From NCBI GenBank assembly GCA_021399435.1, contig JAJTUP010000013.1, forward strand, positions 496,001 to 560,000: a stretch of DNA of 64,000 nucleotides, written 5' to 3'. The notes beneath the pieces are model-generated. The model searched no databases and had not been told where the DNA came from. It saw only the letters and a program-made list of their open reading frames with translations. This DNA comes from Diaporthe sp. PMI_573 (lineage: Eukaryota; Ascomycota; Sordariomycetes; Diaporthales; Diaporthaceae). Shown here piece by piece: positions 1 through 10,565 of this stretch (within the stretch, counting starts at the first letter, position 1; each line of letters opens with the position of its first letter). Both the position numbers and the translations under genes were made by a program.

Positions 1-1
1 G

Positions 2-543
2 GGCCGTGGACAAGGAAATAGAACCAGCATACAGATCCCAGGACTTTGCAAGGTGGCCATTAAGCAACAGGCTGCCGTGTATGTCGGACGGGGAGAGGCA
101 ACCTGGGGTAACGTGCATATTGCGGACCTCAGCAGCCTCATCACAGCGATAGTAGGCACGGCGCAAGACGAGCATTCCGACCCAGAGCTCTGGAATGAAC
201 ATGGTCTATACACGGTTCAAACCGGAGAGATGGTATGTAATTGAATGATGCCGTTTGTATCGGGAGAGCGCTTACTGACATAACATGGCCTCATTAGTCA
301 TGGAAAGCCATTGCCGAGATTGTTTCTCAGACAGCTCAAAAGGCACATATACAGGCGCCGACAAAGTCGATTGATGCCCAGGAGGCAGACAAAACCTTTC
401 CACATGGCAGTGTTCTGTTTGGGACGAACGCCGTATGTAGCCCAGAGAGGGCAGAAAAGTTACTTGGATACAGTGCCTCGCACCATGGGCTTGAAAGGGA
501 AACAGCGGAGTCTTTCCAGAGAGAGCTGGATGCTCAGAAGTAG
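2..543 (+). CDS. NAD(P)-binding epimerase/dehydratase-like protein, 3' part
   Basis: Coding exons 2-232 and 298-543 are joined across a 65-bp intron (233-297, GTATGT..TTAG, phase 0). The gene starts before the window; 158 residues are visible. The segment resembles the C-terminal half of fungal NAD-dependent epimerase/dehydratase (extended SDR) proteins: a motif VGRGEATWGNVHIADL, then a Trp-Asn-Glu-His-Gly-Leu-Tyr stretch, and after the intron an SWKAIAEIV helix and a C-terminal ERAEKLLGY motif as in nucleotide-sugar-epimerase relatives. The Rossmann nucleotide-binding N-terminus lies outside the window, so substrate and cofactor cannot be judged. Splice choice is supported by motif continuity on both sides. 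A NmrA-like or other atypical SDR is the main alternative. Confidence 0.75.
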
Positions 544-1102
544 GATCAACAAGAAATGCTTCAAAATCACAGCAGTGAACAGTGGACGGTGATCATTTAG
601 CGGGCTCGGACAATGCCATGGAGGGCCAGTGCTAAAGTTCGTGAAGGCTAAAGGAGGGGAAAAGATTCAGCGCTTGAGGCCAGGAAAGGAAGACAAGGAG
701 GAGGTGCCGCAACATTCAGTTCTTTTCTCACTGGCATTCTTGAAATTACAGTATTGATCCCACTGCCTCTACACTCCTAATTCCCAGTGATTACATGAGC
801 TCAACATTCTGGCACTCAAGTGTGACTGTTACCACATATTGTAGTACACGAGCACTAGATCGGTTGTGTCAAGTCGAGTGATGAAAAGGGGATTGTCCGG
901 CAGGACAATCGATTCATTCATACCTTTCTTTGGGGTCGCTTTCCATTTATTGTTGTCACGCGCAGGTATTGAGCACACATCCACATGCTTGCCGGATCTT
1001 GGCCTGCAATCAGTGTAGTCTGGAGGCTATTCTGCTATGCAGTGCACTTATGTCACTGTGGTCCAGGCATGAATAATGTTTAACCAAGATATCTCTGCGG
1101 CC

Positions 1103-1112
1103 TACCTAGGTA
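1103..1112. promoter_or_regulatory. TACCTAGGTA palindrome upstream of the regulator
   Basis: Perfect 10-bp palindrome about 270 bp upstream of the regulator start codon. The same decamer lies upstream of the GH64, cyclin and BAR genes here, so it is a recurring promoter-region motif. Its binding factor is not known to me. Confidence 0.4.
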
Positions 1113-1153
1113 CCCCGCAAAGGTAGACATGACTAGAACAGGGATCGGTCGGG

Positions 1154-1171
1154 TCCGCTGCTCTAAGCGGA
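1154..1171. promoter_or_regulatory. Everted CGG repeat (CCG-N10-CGG)
   Basis: TCCGCT and AGCGGA form a perfect inverted repeat with a 6-bp spacer, giving a CCG-N10-CGG arrangement. Zn2Cys6 dimers typically read paired CGG triplets. It lies 214 bp upstream of a Zn2Cys6 gene and just before a TATA-like element, so autoregulation is possible but inferred only. Confidence 0.35.
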
Positions 1172-1186
1172 GACAGCTTTGTAGGC

Positions 1187-1193
1187 TATATAT
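1187..1193 (+). promoter_or_regulatory. TATA-like element of the regulator gene
   Basis: TATATAT about 190 bp upstream of the start codon and directly downstream of the everted CGG repeat. Confidence 0.35.
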
Positions 1194-1384
1194 CCCGCTT
1201 CCACTTTCGTCAACCCACTACAGCCCAGGAGAGCCTGACTCCCTGCTTGTTGCTCGCTTCCGACGGCATATCTCGACTCTCACCGAGATAGTAGGCCGCT
1301 TCGGTTCCCCGGTCCCACATCAACTCCACGTGTCTCCGGCCCCACTCACCTTTCTGACCCGGACTCGCTTCCCCAGTCCGGTCC

Positions 1385-3903
1385 ATGTCTAAAGATCGTA
1401 TGGACAGCAAGACACAGCAACAGTCTCGGCCGAAACGTTCGCGAGGTAGCTGTGCGACCTGCCGGCGGCGCCACGTCAGGTGTGACAAGACGAGGCCCGT
1501 CTGCAATACATGCAGCAAGGCAGGCGTGGGTTGCGAGGGCTTCGCCGCCGATGTGCGATGGGCGGCGCCCTCGGTTCAGGCTGCTGCAGCATGCAACGCG
1601 AGCACAGGCGGGTCTTCGTCTCTCTCCTCCCAGCGATCGAGACGACACCTCTATACAGGTAATATTCCTGCCTGGTATCGCTGCTTCCCGGCTGACATGA
1701 CGCCGTGTAAGAAACGTCCCGAGAGCTCATGAGCCACGGGCTTGTCGCCAGTCTGGAGACCAACTCTGTAGATGGCTGTCTTGCGGAGCTTGACCGCACC
1801 AAGGACCGCCAGGCCACCGTTGGCCCTTTCGGTGTACTTGACCTCGGCCAGGCCGAACTAGGGACGGCCTCACAAGTTGCAGCGCCGCAAACGGAACCTG
1901 AGCCCGCCAGGGACAACCCATTTCCAGATCCGGATACAACAGGCCCTCTCTCCCTCGACACCCTCCTTGGCCTTGACAATAACTTACAATGGGGAGATCT
2001 TTTCGACGTGAATTCGGCCTACTTATTCCCTGCTGATTCGGGCAGACTGGCCTTGGATGGTCACAGCTTGCCCGACTCGACGTGGACTTGGCCCGAGCCC
2101 AGCCAGACACCCATGCAGATCGATGGCATCGGCCAACACACCATAGGGTCAGGGTCATCTCACTCGGAAGTGACTGGAGTCCCTCCAACTGTTACCCCAG
2201 TCCAGTCACCAACTGCAAGCGATCATGATGCTGTGGTGACTCCAGACGTTGCACAGTCCTTGCTGCGTCACTTCCGAGCGAACCTTAGCAGCATCACACG
2301 CGCGTTACCCACTGGGCTCAAGTCGCCTTGGGAGATTCTGAACCTGTCCTTTGCAGTGCAGACCTTTGCCGATCTGAGCTTCCTCGAGGCCAAGCATGTG
2401 TCGCACGCGACCCAGGCAAACTACTGGGCGGTTCTCAGCTGCGCTGCGCACCATGCAAACGCGACTCAAGCAACTCAGAGCGGCTGGTGGCAACCATCTA
2501 TGGAGAGCCTGGCATCCATTACCCTCGCAAAGGCCAAAGGCCACATGCAGATGTCCCTGAGAACTGAGGTGCAGGGAAAATCAAGAGCAAAGTATAAGGA
2601 TCAGCTGATGGCGATTCTCATGCTCACAAATAATTCGGTAGGAGCTGCAATCGAGGTGTGAGATCAGGTATCGAGTCGCTGATAGACCGTCCAGATCATC
2701 ATGGGCAACGAAAACGACGCGCGCTGTTATCTCCTAGACGCTGAGCGGTTGCTTCGATTGAGAGGCCTTTCTAAGCGCCATGTCTCTAGGCGTGTGCGCT
2801 TGTTGCATCATGTCTATACATGGTTGCGCATCATGGGGGAGAGCACATATGTCATCCACGACTATGATATATGCGAGCCCAACATGGAGAGGCCGGCTGC
2901 CCAGCCCCAGCACGATGCACTGCATGCCGGCGGGGTTCAACAGCCGCAAGAACCCCAGTATGGGCGTCTAGACGACTTTCTCAGGCTGCAGCCACATGCG
3001 TCTGATAGTGACCTTGAGATCGAGGAGTTAAAAGAATACGAGACTGGGCGCCGGGACATCCATCTTGAGGACTCGCGCGAATTCGTAGACACTCAATTCC
3101 CTCAGGTCTACGGGGTACCGGAGACGTGGCTAAGTCTCGTATCTCAGGTCACAAGGCTTGCTAACCTGTTGGACATGGTCAAGTCGAGACCCAGCTCATC
3201 AAGTTTCGACTTGTCGAATTCGCTCCAGAAGCGGGCCAGGCTGCTTGAGGAAATGATTTGTAGCTTTGCAGCCCGGCACACCGTCGCCACGTCCCATGGA
3301 GGGCACGTGTCGGATGAGGACACACGACGCCAGGCCGCAGGAACAGATGGGCCCAACGCTCATATGCTGAGGGCTCTGAACACTGCCCTGGAGATGTAAG
3401 CATCACTCTTCTCCTGTCACGGATCCCTGTTTTTCATGATTTTTTTTGAATGTTCCAGTACGCAACACTTTAGGATCCGTAGCAAGACTAACGTCATTAC
3501 TTAGATTCTTCTACCGCCGGGTCCGCGATCTGCACCCCCGCATATTGCAGGGCTACGTCAGTGATGTTATAGAAAGCCTGAAGAGCTTTGAGAAGGCCTT
3601 GGCGATTCACAGCCTCGAAGGACCCTGCCCGGTATGGCCACTATTTATGGCTGGTTGTGAGGCTATCAAGCCTAAGGATCGCGAGTTCTTCACGGAATTG
3701 GTTCAACGCGGCGTGGAGAAGTTCGGAATCTCTAGTTTCAAGACTGCGGTGAGTGTCACTTTTCTCTTGCAACGGATCCCCGACTTTCATGTTTTGGAAT
3801 GTTCTAGAATGCAACACTTTAGGATCCGTAGCAGGACTAACGTCACCATTAGGGCAATATCATGTCCAGTGTCTGGAAAGACGTGACTCGGACAGGCCGG
3901 TGA
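1385..3903 (+). CDS. Zn2Cys6 transcription factor with Fungal_trans_2-like region; carries two introner-like introns
   Basis: Exons 1385-1658, 1712-2637, 2695-3395, 3505-3748 and 3853-3903 join in frame to 731 aa. The N-terminus has the binuclear zinc cluster (SCATCRRRHVRC followed by CNTCSKAGVGC; C-x2-C-x6-C-x6-C-x2-C-x6-C, residues about 21-50) with basic residues before it, so it should be a nuclear DNA-binding protein. Residues from about 300 onward (LMAILMLT, then DARCYLLDAERLLRLRGL) look like the Fungal_trans_2 regulatory domain seen in ARG81/ArcA-type regulators; the regulated pathway is unknown. Introns 1 and 2 (53 and 57 bp) are ordinary; introns 3 and 4 (3396-3504, 3749-3852) belong to the repeated introner-like family. 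Without them the frame continues as EIFFYRR and KTAGNIMS, ending at TGA 3901-3903. An everted CGG repeat lies in its promoter. Confidence 0.85.
3396..3504 (+). repeat. Introner-like element copy A (intron 3 of the Zn2Cys6 gene)
   Basis: 109 bp, GTAAGC..CTTAG, phase 2. It has the family inverted arms (CACGGATCC and GGATCCGTAG) and a GACTAAC branch site. The central core is disturbed (a T-run replaces the usual TGTTTTGG), so this is the most decayed core of the nine. It shares CTTCTCCTGTCACGGATCC with copy G. Confidence 0.9.
3749..3852 (+). repeat. Introner-like element copy B (intron 4 of the Zn2Cys6 gene)
   Basis: 104 bp, GTGAGT..CATTAG, phase 0. Contains the intact core TTTCATGTTTTGGAATGTTC, arms ACGGATCC / GGATCCGT and the branch site GACTAAC. 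It lies 244 bp of exon downstream of copy A. Confidence 0.92.
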
Positions 3904-4361
3904 AAGACCCGGCGAGCCCAGGTACTTCCCGGCTTGGAACCTTGTCTCGAAGCTCAACCAAATTGCGCAGTGCGTCGTTACAATGGACGTGGGTTGATGC
4001 TCTGCGCGAGGGCAAGACAACACTGTTTCTTTGCTAGCTTCGACACTCCGAGGTTTGTACGGACTTGTGAAGTGGTATGTTTCTTGAAGTTGGTCATGGT
4101 TCATCCGCCCTCTCATTGGCCCGGAGGCAGGCGCAGCTGGAATGCGGGTTCCTGCATCAGTGCGGGGCCAAGCAGCCCTGGAAGGGAATGGCAGTTGCAT
4201 CAATCCCATCTCGCCCGGCGCATCCCACCTTGACAATGAAATTGCGACATCGACATCGATATCGACATCGACATCGACCATCGCCCACTGCGTCCTCGCG
4301 GCCTGCGGGACTCTATCTCGGAGACAAAACCCAAATCATCTTCAAGGAACCGTAGCGGACC
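3904..4361. other. Intergenic region with CGACAT microsatellite
   Basis: 458 bp between the regulator and the promethin-like gene. It contains an imperfect CGACAT hexamer array at about 4245-4279. I see no gene. Confidence 0.6.
4245..4279. repeat. Imperfect (CGACAT)n microsatellite
   Basis: About six hexamer units, one altered to CGATAT, roughly 85 bp upstream of the promethin-like start codon. Confidence 0.8.
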
Positions 4362-5021
4362 ATGGCTATCTACAGCTACGTCAGCGGCACAATCGACTTG
4401 GCGCGTCGTCAGGCCGACCGCGTCGTGAGCCCTCACGACCGCCAAAAGGCCTATGACAGCGTCCTCGGCTTTGCCCAGGAGCAGCCACTCTTGTTTGTAT
4501 GCCGCATTACACTGCCCTCGCCCCAGCCTCCTTGCTTCCTTGCTTCCTTGCTTTCTTGTTTTCTTGCTGCACCCTGCTGACCGCCCAACTCGAAACAGTC
4601 CTTCACCGTCGCCCAGCTGCTGCTCTCCCTCATCCCCATCCTCCTATTCGCCTCCTTCGTGCTGGGCACCATCGCGCTCGCCCTTTTCACCGCGGTTATA
4701 TTCTGTCTCTTCTGGATCGGTGTGGCCAGTATTGTTCTCGGATCCACCCTCTTCGTCACTTCCGGGCTCGCTGCCCTGGGCTGGCTCTGGCTCGTCGCCA
4801 CATACCTTGCTGCCAACTTTGTCTACGGGCTCGTAGCCGGCAGCAGCCACAAAGCGGACCAGGCCGCCACGTTGAGAATGGAGGAGAAGTGGGCGAGCAT
4901 TAACAACAAGGGGGCGGCCGATGGCGATAAGAGTGTCGTCAGACGCGAAACAACAGACGATGGGGTCAAGCTTGGAGCTGGGCAGCTCGGGGATGGGGAG
5001 AATAGTGCTTCAAGTGGTTAG
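4362..5021 (+). CDS. Promethin/LDAF1-like membrane protein
   Basis: Exons 4362-4496 and 4599-5021 join in phase 0 across a 102-bp pyrimidine-rich intron, giving 185 aa. After a short polar N-terminus the middle (about residues 48-125) is almost wholly hydrophobic, with several back-to-back membrane segments rich in Leu, Ala and Gly, then a polar charged tail. This layout and size resemble the promethin/LDAF1 (yeast LDO) family that works with seipin at endoplasmic-reticulum-lipid-droplet contacts. Family assignment rests on hydropathy and overall look rather than a catalytic motif, so another small ER membrane protein is possible. Confidence 0.7.
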
Positions 5022-6375
5022 GGGTAGTTGGGACGCCACCTTGTGGTGCTATGAAGAATCGTACACGGCCAAAGAAACCCCCGCCGGACTTCCAGGGCCC
5101 GTTATTACTTGGTGTTCCAGGCCAGCATGGCTTTGAGCAGTGTGTATGCAACGAGCATATCGACAAGCAGCGGGTCCCAACTAATGGCTTCTCTTTCTTC
5201 CTTTCAGGCGCTTTCTCGGAATTTCTAGCAAGACCAGTCCCGAATTCTAAACCAAGCCCTTGCTGCGATACGTGTGAACCTCGAATATCGAGGTCATCCC
5301 AAGTCACGCATGTGTTGTTCGCCCGCACAACTTGCCTTCTGTCAAGGCACTCGGCGACGATTGCAACGGCCTTAATCTTATGGGAAGTGGTGTCCTAAAG
5401 CTTCGGGCTTACCCTCGAATTGAGAGTCAAAGATAGATGGGGGAATAAGAAGTTCTGAGTCGAAAGACGACATCAGATCATCAAAAAAGTCCAGATTTAA
5501 TCGAAAACAGAAGACAAGAGGTCAAGTCCTCCTGGCGCTAACCGTTTGCTCGCCACAAGTCACAGCGTTTGATTAAGTGCCTGGGAATGATGACCGAGTA
5601 CCCCGAATACTCATGGTGAGTCGCTCAAATGTGCTTCCAACTCGGCCTCGGTTTGAACATGCAACACAAGGCGAAGTGCAGACAGTTAGCTCATCGCTTG
5701 CACGCAGGTAGCGATACACAGTCACTGGCATGGGTAACCGACATGCCTTGAGAGATGCGAATTTCACCACGGTCCCAAAGCTTATGACAAGGATTTGGAA
5801 CGCTTCCAGGTTCAATTCCAACCCGTCAAATTCAAAATTTGGCAAGTTCAACAGGCATCTTTGCCGCTGTCCTATAACTACGCCGCACGTACTGTCCACG
5901 AAAACCTTGGAACCGGGTGACTCACTCAACAACATCGGCATAGGAACAGGGTAACAGACCGGTGAATCTCAATCCTTTTACCTTGAGGAGGTAGGGCCTG
6001 TGTGTTGTGTTGTGACAATTTTTATCCAGGAGAAAAGCCAAGCCTGTATATCTGCTTGGTGACAACGGCCTAGAGACTGGCCTTACGGATAGGATGTTCC
6101 GCCCCAGGGTAGGATGCCAAGTCTGAACGAATTGAGACGGCGGTGAATTTGGTTATTACAAGAGATATCATGTTACAGCTGAGTGCCTTTGTCTTTTCTG
6201 CCTACCCACCAGCACCACAAGCTTCCTGTTCATCAGCCACACCAGTCAAGACAAATTGTAAGAGTACTTGAATTGGCCCGCCTGTTGAGATTAAATCTAG
6301 TCGGCCACAATGTATTCCATTCTGGATTTCGAGGCGGCGTGACACCGAACGGCGATTCACGTTCCCCTTTATGCC
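5022..6375. other. Intergenic region, no supported gene
   Basis: About 1.35 kb between the promethin-like gene and the 3' end of the CFEM gene. Short open frames occur, the longest on the minus strand at 5573-5941, but none shows a domain, a signal peptide or splice continuity I could support. Confidence 0.5.
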
Positions 6376-7030
6376 CTACAACATAGCAAGAGCACCAAGT
6401 ACCACCATGCCCAGCGAGCCAATAGAGCCCATTGTGGCCGCACCAGCAGTGCTCGAGGCACTTGCGCTGGCGCCCGTAGCAGTGCCCGTGCCAGATGAAC
6501 CCGTAGTTTCCGCCGTCCCGCCGGCCGATGACGAGCTCCCCGTCGTGGCGGTGGCACCGGTGCCCGTGCTTGTCAGTGAGACACTTGTTGGCAGAGTGGA
6601 GTCCAGAGAGGAAGTTGAGCCAGAGGAAGGAGATGCCGCAGTGCTGGTAACCCCGGCGCTGGCCGAGGAGCAGCTTTCGCCGGCGTTGATGGCGGAGCAG
6701 AAAGCATCAGCCGCTGGGAGGACCTCATCTGCAATATGGTTAATATATGTGGGCTTTTATGATACGGCTTTGGAGCATGATTTGATCCATGAGAGGGTAC
6801 CTACTGAGAGCGATCTGCTGACCACACGCAGCGAGCACACAAGTGGTGGCATTGGTTGTAATGTCAGTCTGGTGTTGGCTCGTACACTGGCAGGCATAGT
6901 CCGTCTCTCCGCACCCGACTGAGCCAGCTGCTGTCATCAGACAGTCCCGGGCACATTCTGGGATCGACGAAACACACTGGCCAGAAGCTAGGCTGGCGAC
7001 GGCAGCTAGGGCAAGGAGAGAGAGCTTCAT
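6376..7030 (-). CDS. CFEM-domain, probably GPI-anchored cell-surface protein
   Basis: Minus-strand exons 7030-6805 and 6728-6376 join across a 76-bp intron (phase 1), giving 192 aa. Residues 1-18 are a signal peptide (MKLSLLALAAVASLASG). The CFEM core follows: PECARDC, a Gly-Cys, ETDYACQC, TTCVLAAC and, after the intron, AADAFC, reproducing the eight-cysteine pattern including the acidic residue before the CxC. The rest is a long Ser/Thr/Gly/Ala-rich stalk ending in a hydrophobic tail (GSLGMVVLGALAML), as in GPI-anchored wall proteins. CFEM proteins act at the surface in haem/iron acquisition, adhesion or host interaction; which role applies here is unknown. Confidence 0.9.
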
Positions 7031-8529
7031 ATTGGCCTTGTGCGGTGTTCCAGCGGTGAAGACGTTGCTAGGAATCAAAAAGGGCCGAAGGGTCTGGTAA
7101 TAGTCTTGAATAGGTAGGCGGCTGCTCAAGCAAAGGCTGGAGACGGGGATGGCGAACAACACCATCAACACACGCCAAAGCTGGGGAAGTCGGGGCTTTA
7201 ACCCCTCAGCACAGAGCCAGTCGCATTGTAAGTGCTGTTCGAAAGGCCCGCCCATCATCGTCGCACTGCAGCACTCATTACGAGTCGCTTCCACGCAGAT
7301 CCATGATAGATCGAGGGGCAGCGTGGTGCTCATTGGGGAATGGCAGCTCGGACTGGCAGATGCCTGCGTATTTCTCCACATGATCCCCCCCTTCTTCGAC
7401 GTCGACTCCAATGTGACCCCAGCACTCCCAGGTCGTTGCCCGGTAGTTCGGCAGGGGGGGAGTGGTCAACCAACCGCACGCATCTTGGGAAGATGTCTGC
7501 TTGGGATGCGGGGAGCTCTGCACACAGTTCTGACTGTGTGTGGCACACCACCTCGTAATGATCTAATAACAAGTGCTGTGTTGGTTTGATTCTCAACATG
7601 TGTGAATACAATTATTCCGCTCCCTGTGTGATACTGGTGTCCCTCATCTGTAGGACCTGAAAGGAACCTTGGAAGCTATACGTATACTTGTACGTATGAT
7701 CGTGCCCGTCTGGGTGAATTTCGATGGCTGGAATGCTACCAAGTACAGCGGGTTCACGTCCAGTTAGAGGCAGAGATGCCCTGAACCGGGCCCCAGGGAT
7801 CATTCAGCTCCTTGGGGTAGCTCCAGATGTCGATGTAACACTGCCGAGTTGCTTCCTGCCTCTTGACAAGAACATGGCAGCAGGGAAGCGATCGATGACG
7901 GATTTTGAGACGTGCATTATAAACTCTTGTATGCTAGACCAGCCCATTATGAGTCTGCAGGACATGTGGGTCTGCCATCATCCACAGGGCGCCGTGCCAC
8001 AACAGTGTGGCATGCGCCCTGACTATTCTCCATGAAGATCCCGCGGACAGGACTGGCTTGGTATTTTAGATCTTGCCAGAGATAGCTGTGTTGCCTCGAA
8101 TGGAGGTGTCCAGCATGAGTTGGCTGTGCTTTCCGTCACAGGCGAGGTCCGGCCGATTACCTAGGTACCTACTCAAGTATAAAAGAAACCGGTTTCGAGG
8201 CTTGGTTTTGCTGGAAACAACCCCGGATAGGCGGCCTGTTTATGACGACATCGCCATTGAAGGCACGACCTGACCTTGGGCGTGGTGGTCGCTGCCGATG
8301 CTCAAGGTCGTCCTTGAAGATCCGGTGGGAATGTCGCCTCACAGATGGAGTCAAACATCCCACACACACAATCTAGGTGATCCACCCGGCAAGTCCACAT
8401 GACCATACTCACCTACAAGCCGTGCTAGCTCCTAGGATCACAACCAGAATCGCTCACGTTGTCTGTCACCCACGAACCAACGGCCGTCATCCACTTGCAG
8501 TCGTACGCCACCGAGCATCCCTAAGCACA
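7031..8529. other. Divergent intergenic region between the CFEM and GH64 genes
   Basis: 1.5 kb shared upstream region of two divergently transcribed genes. A TACCTAGGTA palindrome lies at 8158-8167. No supported gene. Confidence 0.5.
8158..8167. promoter_or_regulatory. TACCTAGGTA palindrome upstream of the GH64 gene
   Basis: Perfect palindrome about 360 bp upstream of the GH64 start codon, followed by a partial second copy (CCTACTC). Confidence 0.4.
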
Positions 8530-10040
8530 ATGGTCAACTCGCTGGACATCCAGCTTCAGAACCAGACCAGCTCAAGCCAGGTCTGGGCCTACATCACTGG
8601 TATCGCTATCCAGAACAACTGGAAGCGCATGTTCCTCAAGGCCAACGGCAGGGATGTCTACTACCCGGAGCAGGTCTCGTCCATCGGGTCGCCTCTGGCA
8701 GAGGACTGCGCGATCCCCCTCGGCCCGCCGGGAAACACCGTCTCGGTGCACATCCCTCAGATCGCTGGCGGCCGGGTCTGGTTCGCCTGCGAGCGCAAGC
8801 TTCACTTCTTCCTGAATCCGGGCCCGGCTGTGGTCGAGCCCTCGGTTCTCAACCCCAGCGACCCAAACGCCAACGTCAACTTCACCTTCGCCGAGTTTAC
8901 CCTCAACGACGACCAGCTATTTGCCAACATCAGCTATGTCGACTTCACGTCGCGTCTGCCCATCGCCCTGACGCTGCAGACAGCTGGCGGAGGGGTGCAG
9001 CACGTGTCGGGGATGGCAGCAAACGGTATCGACCAGCTGTGCGATGGCCTGCGACAACAGGCCCAGAAGGACGGAAGGCCCTGGGACAAGCTGATCGTCC
9101 AGCCAAAGGGCCAGCCGGTCCTGCGGGTTCTGAATCCAACACACGGCGACGCGGTGGGAGCCAGCTTTGCGGGCTACTTTGAGCCATATGTCGAGCAGGT
9201 GTGGCAGAGGCACAGCCAAAGCCCGATGCGTATCAACACTCAGGCCGCAGCTGGCATAGTGGCCGGCACCGTCAACGGCAAGAACGAGCTCGTCTTTGGC
9301 AATGAGCCCTTCCAAAAGCCCAACAGCGCAGACATCTTTGGCTGTAACAGCGGACCCTTCACGACGGGCCCATCACCGTACCGCAACAGCATCATTCCCC
9401 GGCTGGCCGCCGCGTTCCAGCGCTCGGCGTTCCTGAGCGTCGACGACCACCCGTCAGATCCTTCGACTTTCTACCAGCGCGATCCGACCAACCATTACTG
9501 CAGGATCTTGCACGCCGTCAACCTCGACGGCAAGGGCTGTAAGCAGCTTCTGTGTACAATCCTTGTTAAACCCCTTCCAGAAGAAACTTCTCCCCTCTGT
9601 GGCATATGCCTCAAAGAACGTGTCACACTGCTGGCTCTGAGACAGGCCATGGCCACATTGTGACCATTTTCCGCCCTAAATCGTATGAAACTACTCTCTC
9701 GGCCCTTTGACAGCTGACTCCGAATGCTGCAGATGCCTTTGCGTACGACGACGTCCAACCGGACGGGGGAGCAGACCAGTCGGGCAAGGTAAACGCCGGG
9801 GATCCTACGACGTTTATCGTGGCTGTTGGCGGCAACAATGCGTATGCTGGGGATCGCATCTCGCCATCCGCCCCTCCTGTTCCTGTTGCGACGAAGCCGG
9901 CTGCTGGCCCGGCCGAGGCCTCCCACGACATTGCCGGTGATTACCTGCAACAAATGCCCGCCCAGCCCAATCCTCAACCTGCGCATGTGTCGCGCATCAA
10001 GCGACTCTCAGCAAAGGCGCAGAAGTGGCTGCAGAGATGA
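8530..10040 (+). CDS. GH64-type beta-1,3-glucanase
   Basis: Exons 8530-9538 and 9733-10040 join (phase 1) across a 194-bp intron, giving 438 aa. The start ATG has a favourable CACAATGG context and the protein begins MVNSLDIQLQNQ. The sequence matches the two-lobed glycoside hydrolase family 64 / thaumatin-like glucan endo-1,3-beta-glucosidase pattern: a beta-rich N-lobe with VWAYITGIA, a central DFTSRLPIALTL stretch, the FGCNSGPF motif and, at the splice junction, NLDGKG joined to YAFAYDDV. The enzyme would cut laminarin-type beta-1,3-glucan in fungal walls. There is no evident signal peptide, and a roughly 80-residue Pro-rich basic tail follows the domain; unconventional secretion or intracellular action is possible. 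Confidence 0.85.
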
Positions 10041-10565
10041 GATGGTTCACCAGAACAGGCTGTCAGAACGAGGCCGCACCGGTCGAAATAGCATCACACG
10101 ATTTTGCAAGACTCGAATAATCGTCGTGGGTTTTGGTGCACTTCAGCAGTATAGACTGAATTATGATACCCTTATGTACACTCCCATGCAGCATCCTACG
10201 CGACATACCTAGCCTGAACAGTCTGAAGAGAGCTCGAAATAGATCATTTCATTTCGTACTTTCTTCACCGCCGGTGTGTGAGATATTCTGACTTGAGCTG
10301 CGTTGTAAGCCGATCGGGGGGGGGATACCTGGGGGACTACAGTACATCTAACGGGCCAAGCTGTTGGGGTCCGACCCCACCATCCACTACATGACGATGA
10401 TTGCAAAGCCCCTCCATGTCCGTGAGTAGCCTCCAGGTCCCCTTCCAGGTCCCCCTCCAAACTTCCTTCCTCCAACCACCCCCAAGAGACCAGTAATTCC
10501 CTCCTTGACCCCCAACCGCAACCGGGCCTCTTGGAAGCTTGCTGGAGCCCAGCTGTTCTTGCAGG
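10041..10565. other. Intergenic region, no supported gene
   Basis: 525 bp between the GH64 and ARMT1-like genes on the same strand. It includes a short G-run near 10316-10324. I see nothing else. Confidence 0.5.

Larger units (their letters stand above)
544..1384. other. Intergenic region with promoter of the Zn2Cys6 regulator
   Basis: 841 bp between the epimerase-like gene and the Zn2Cys6 regulator, both on the plus strand. It holds a TACCTAGGTA palindrome (1103-1112), an everted CCG/CGG repeat (1154-1171) and a TATATAT stretch (1187-1193), listed separately. I see no gene or RNA in it. Confidence 0.6.

Noticed and set aside
5573..5941. 122-codon minus-strand open frame
   Set aside because: No signal peptide, domain or splice partner; length is compatible with chance.
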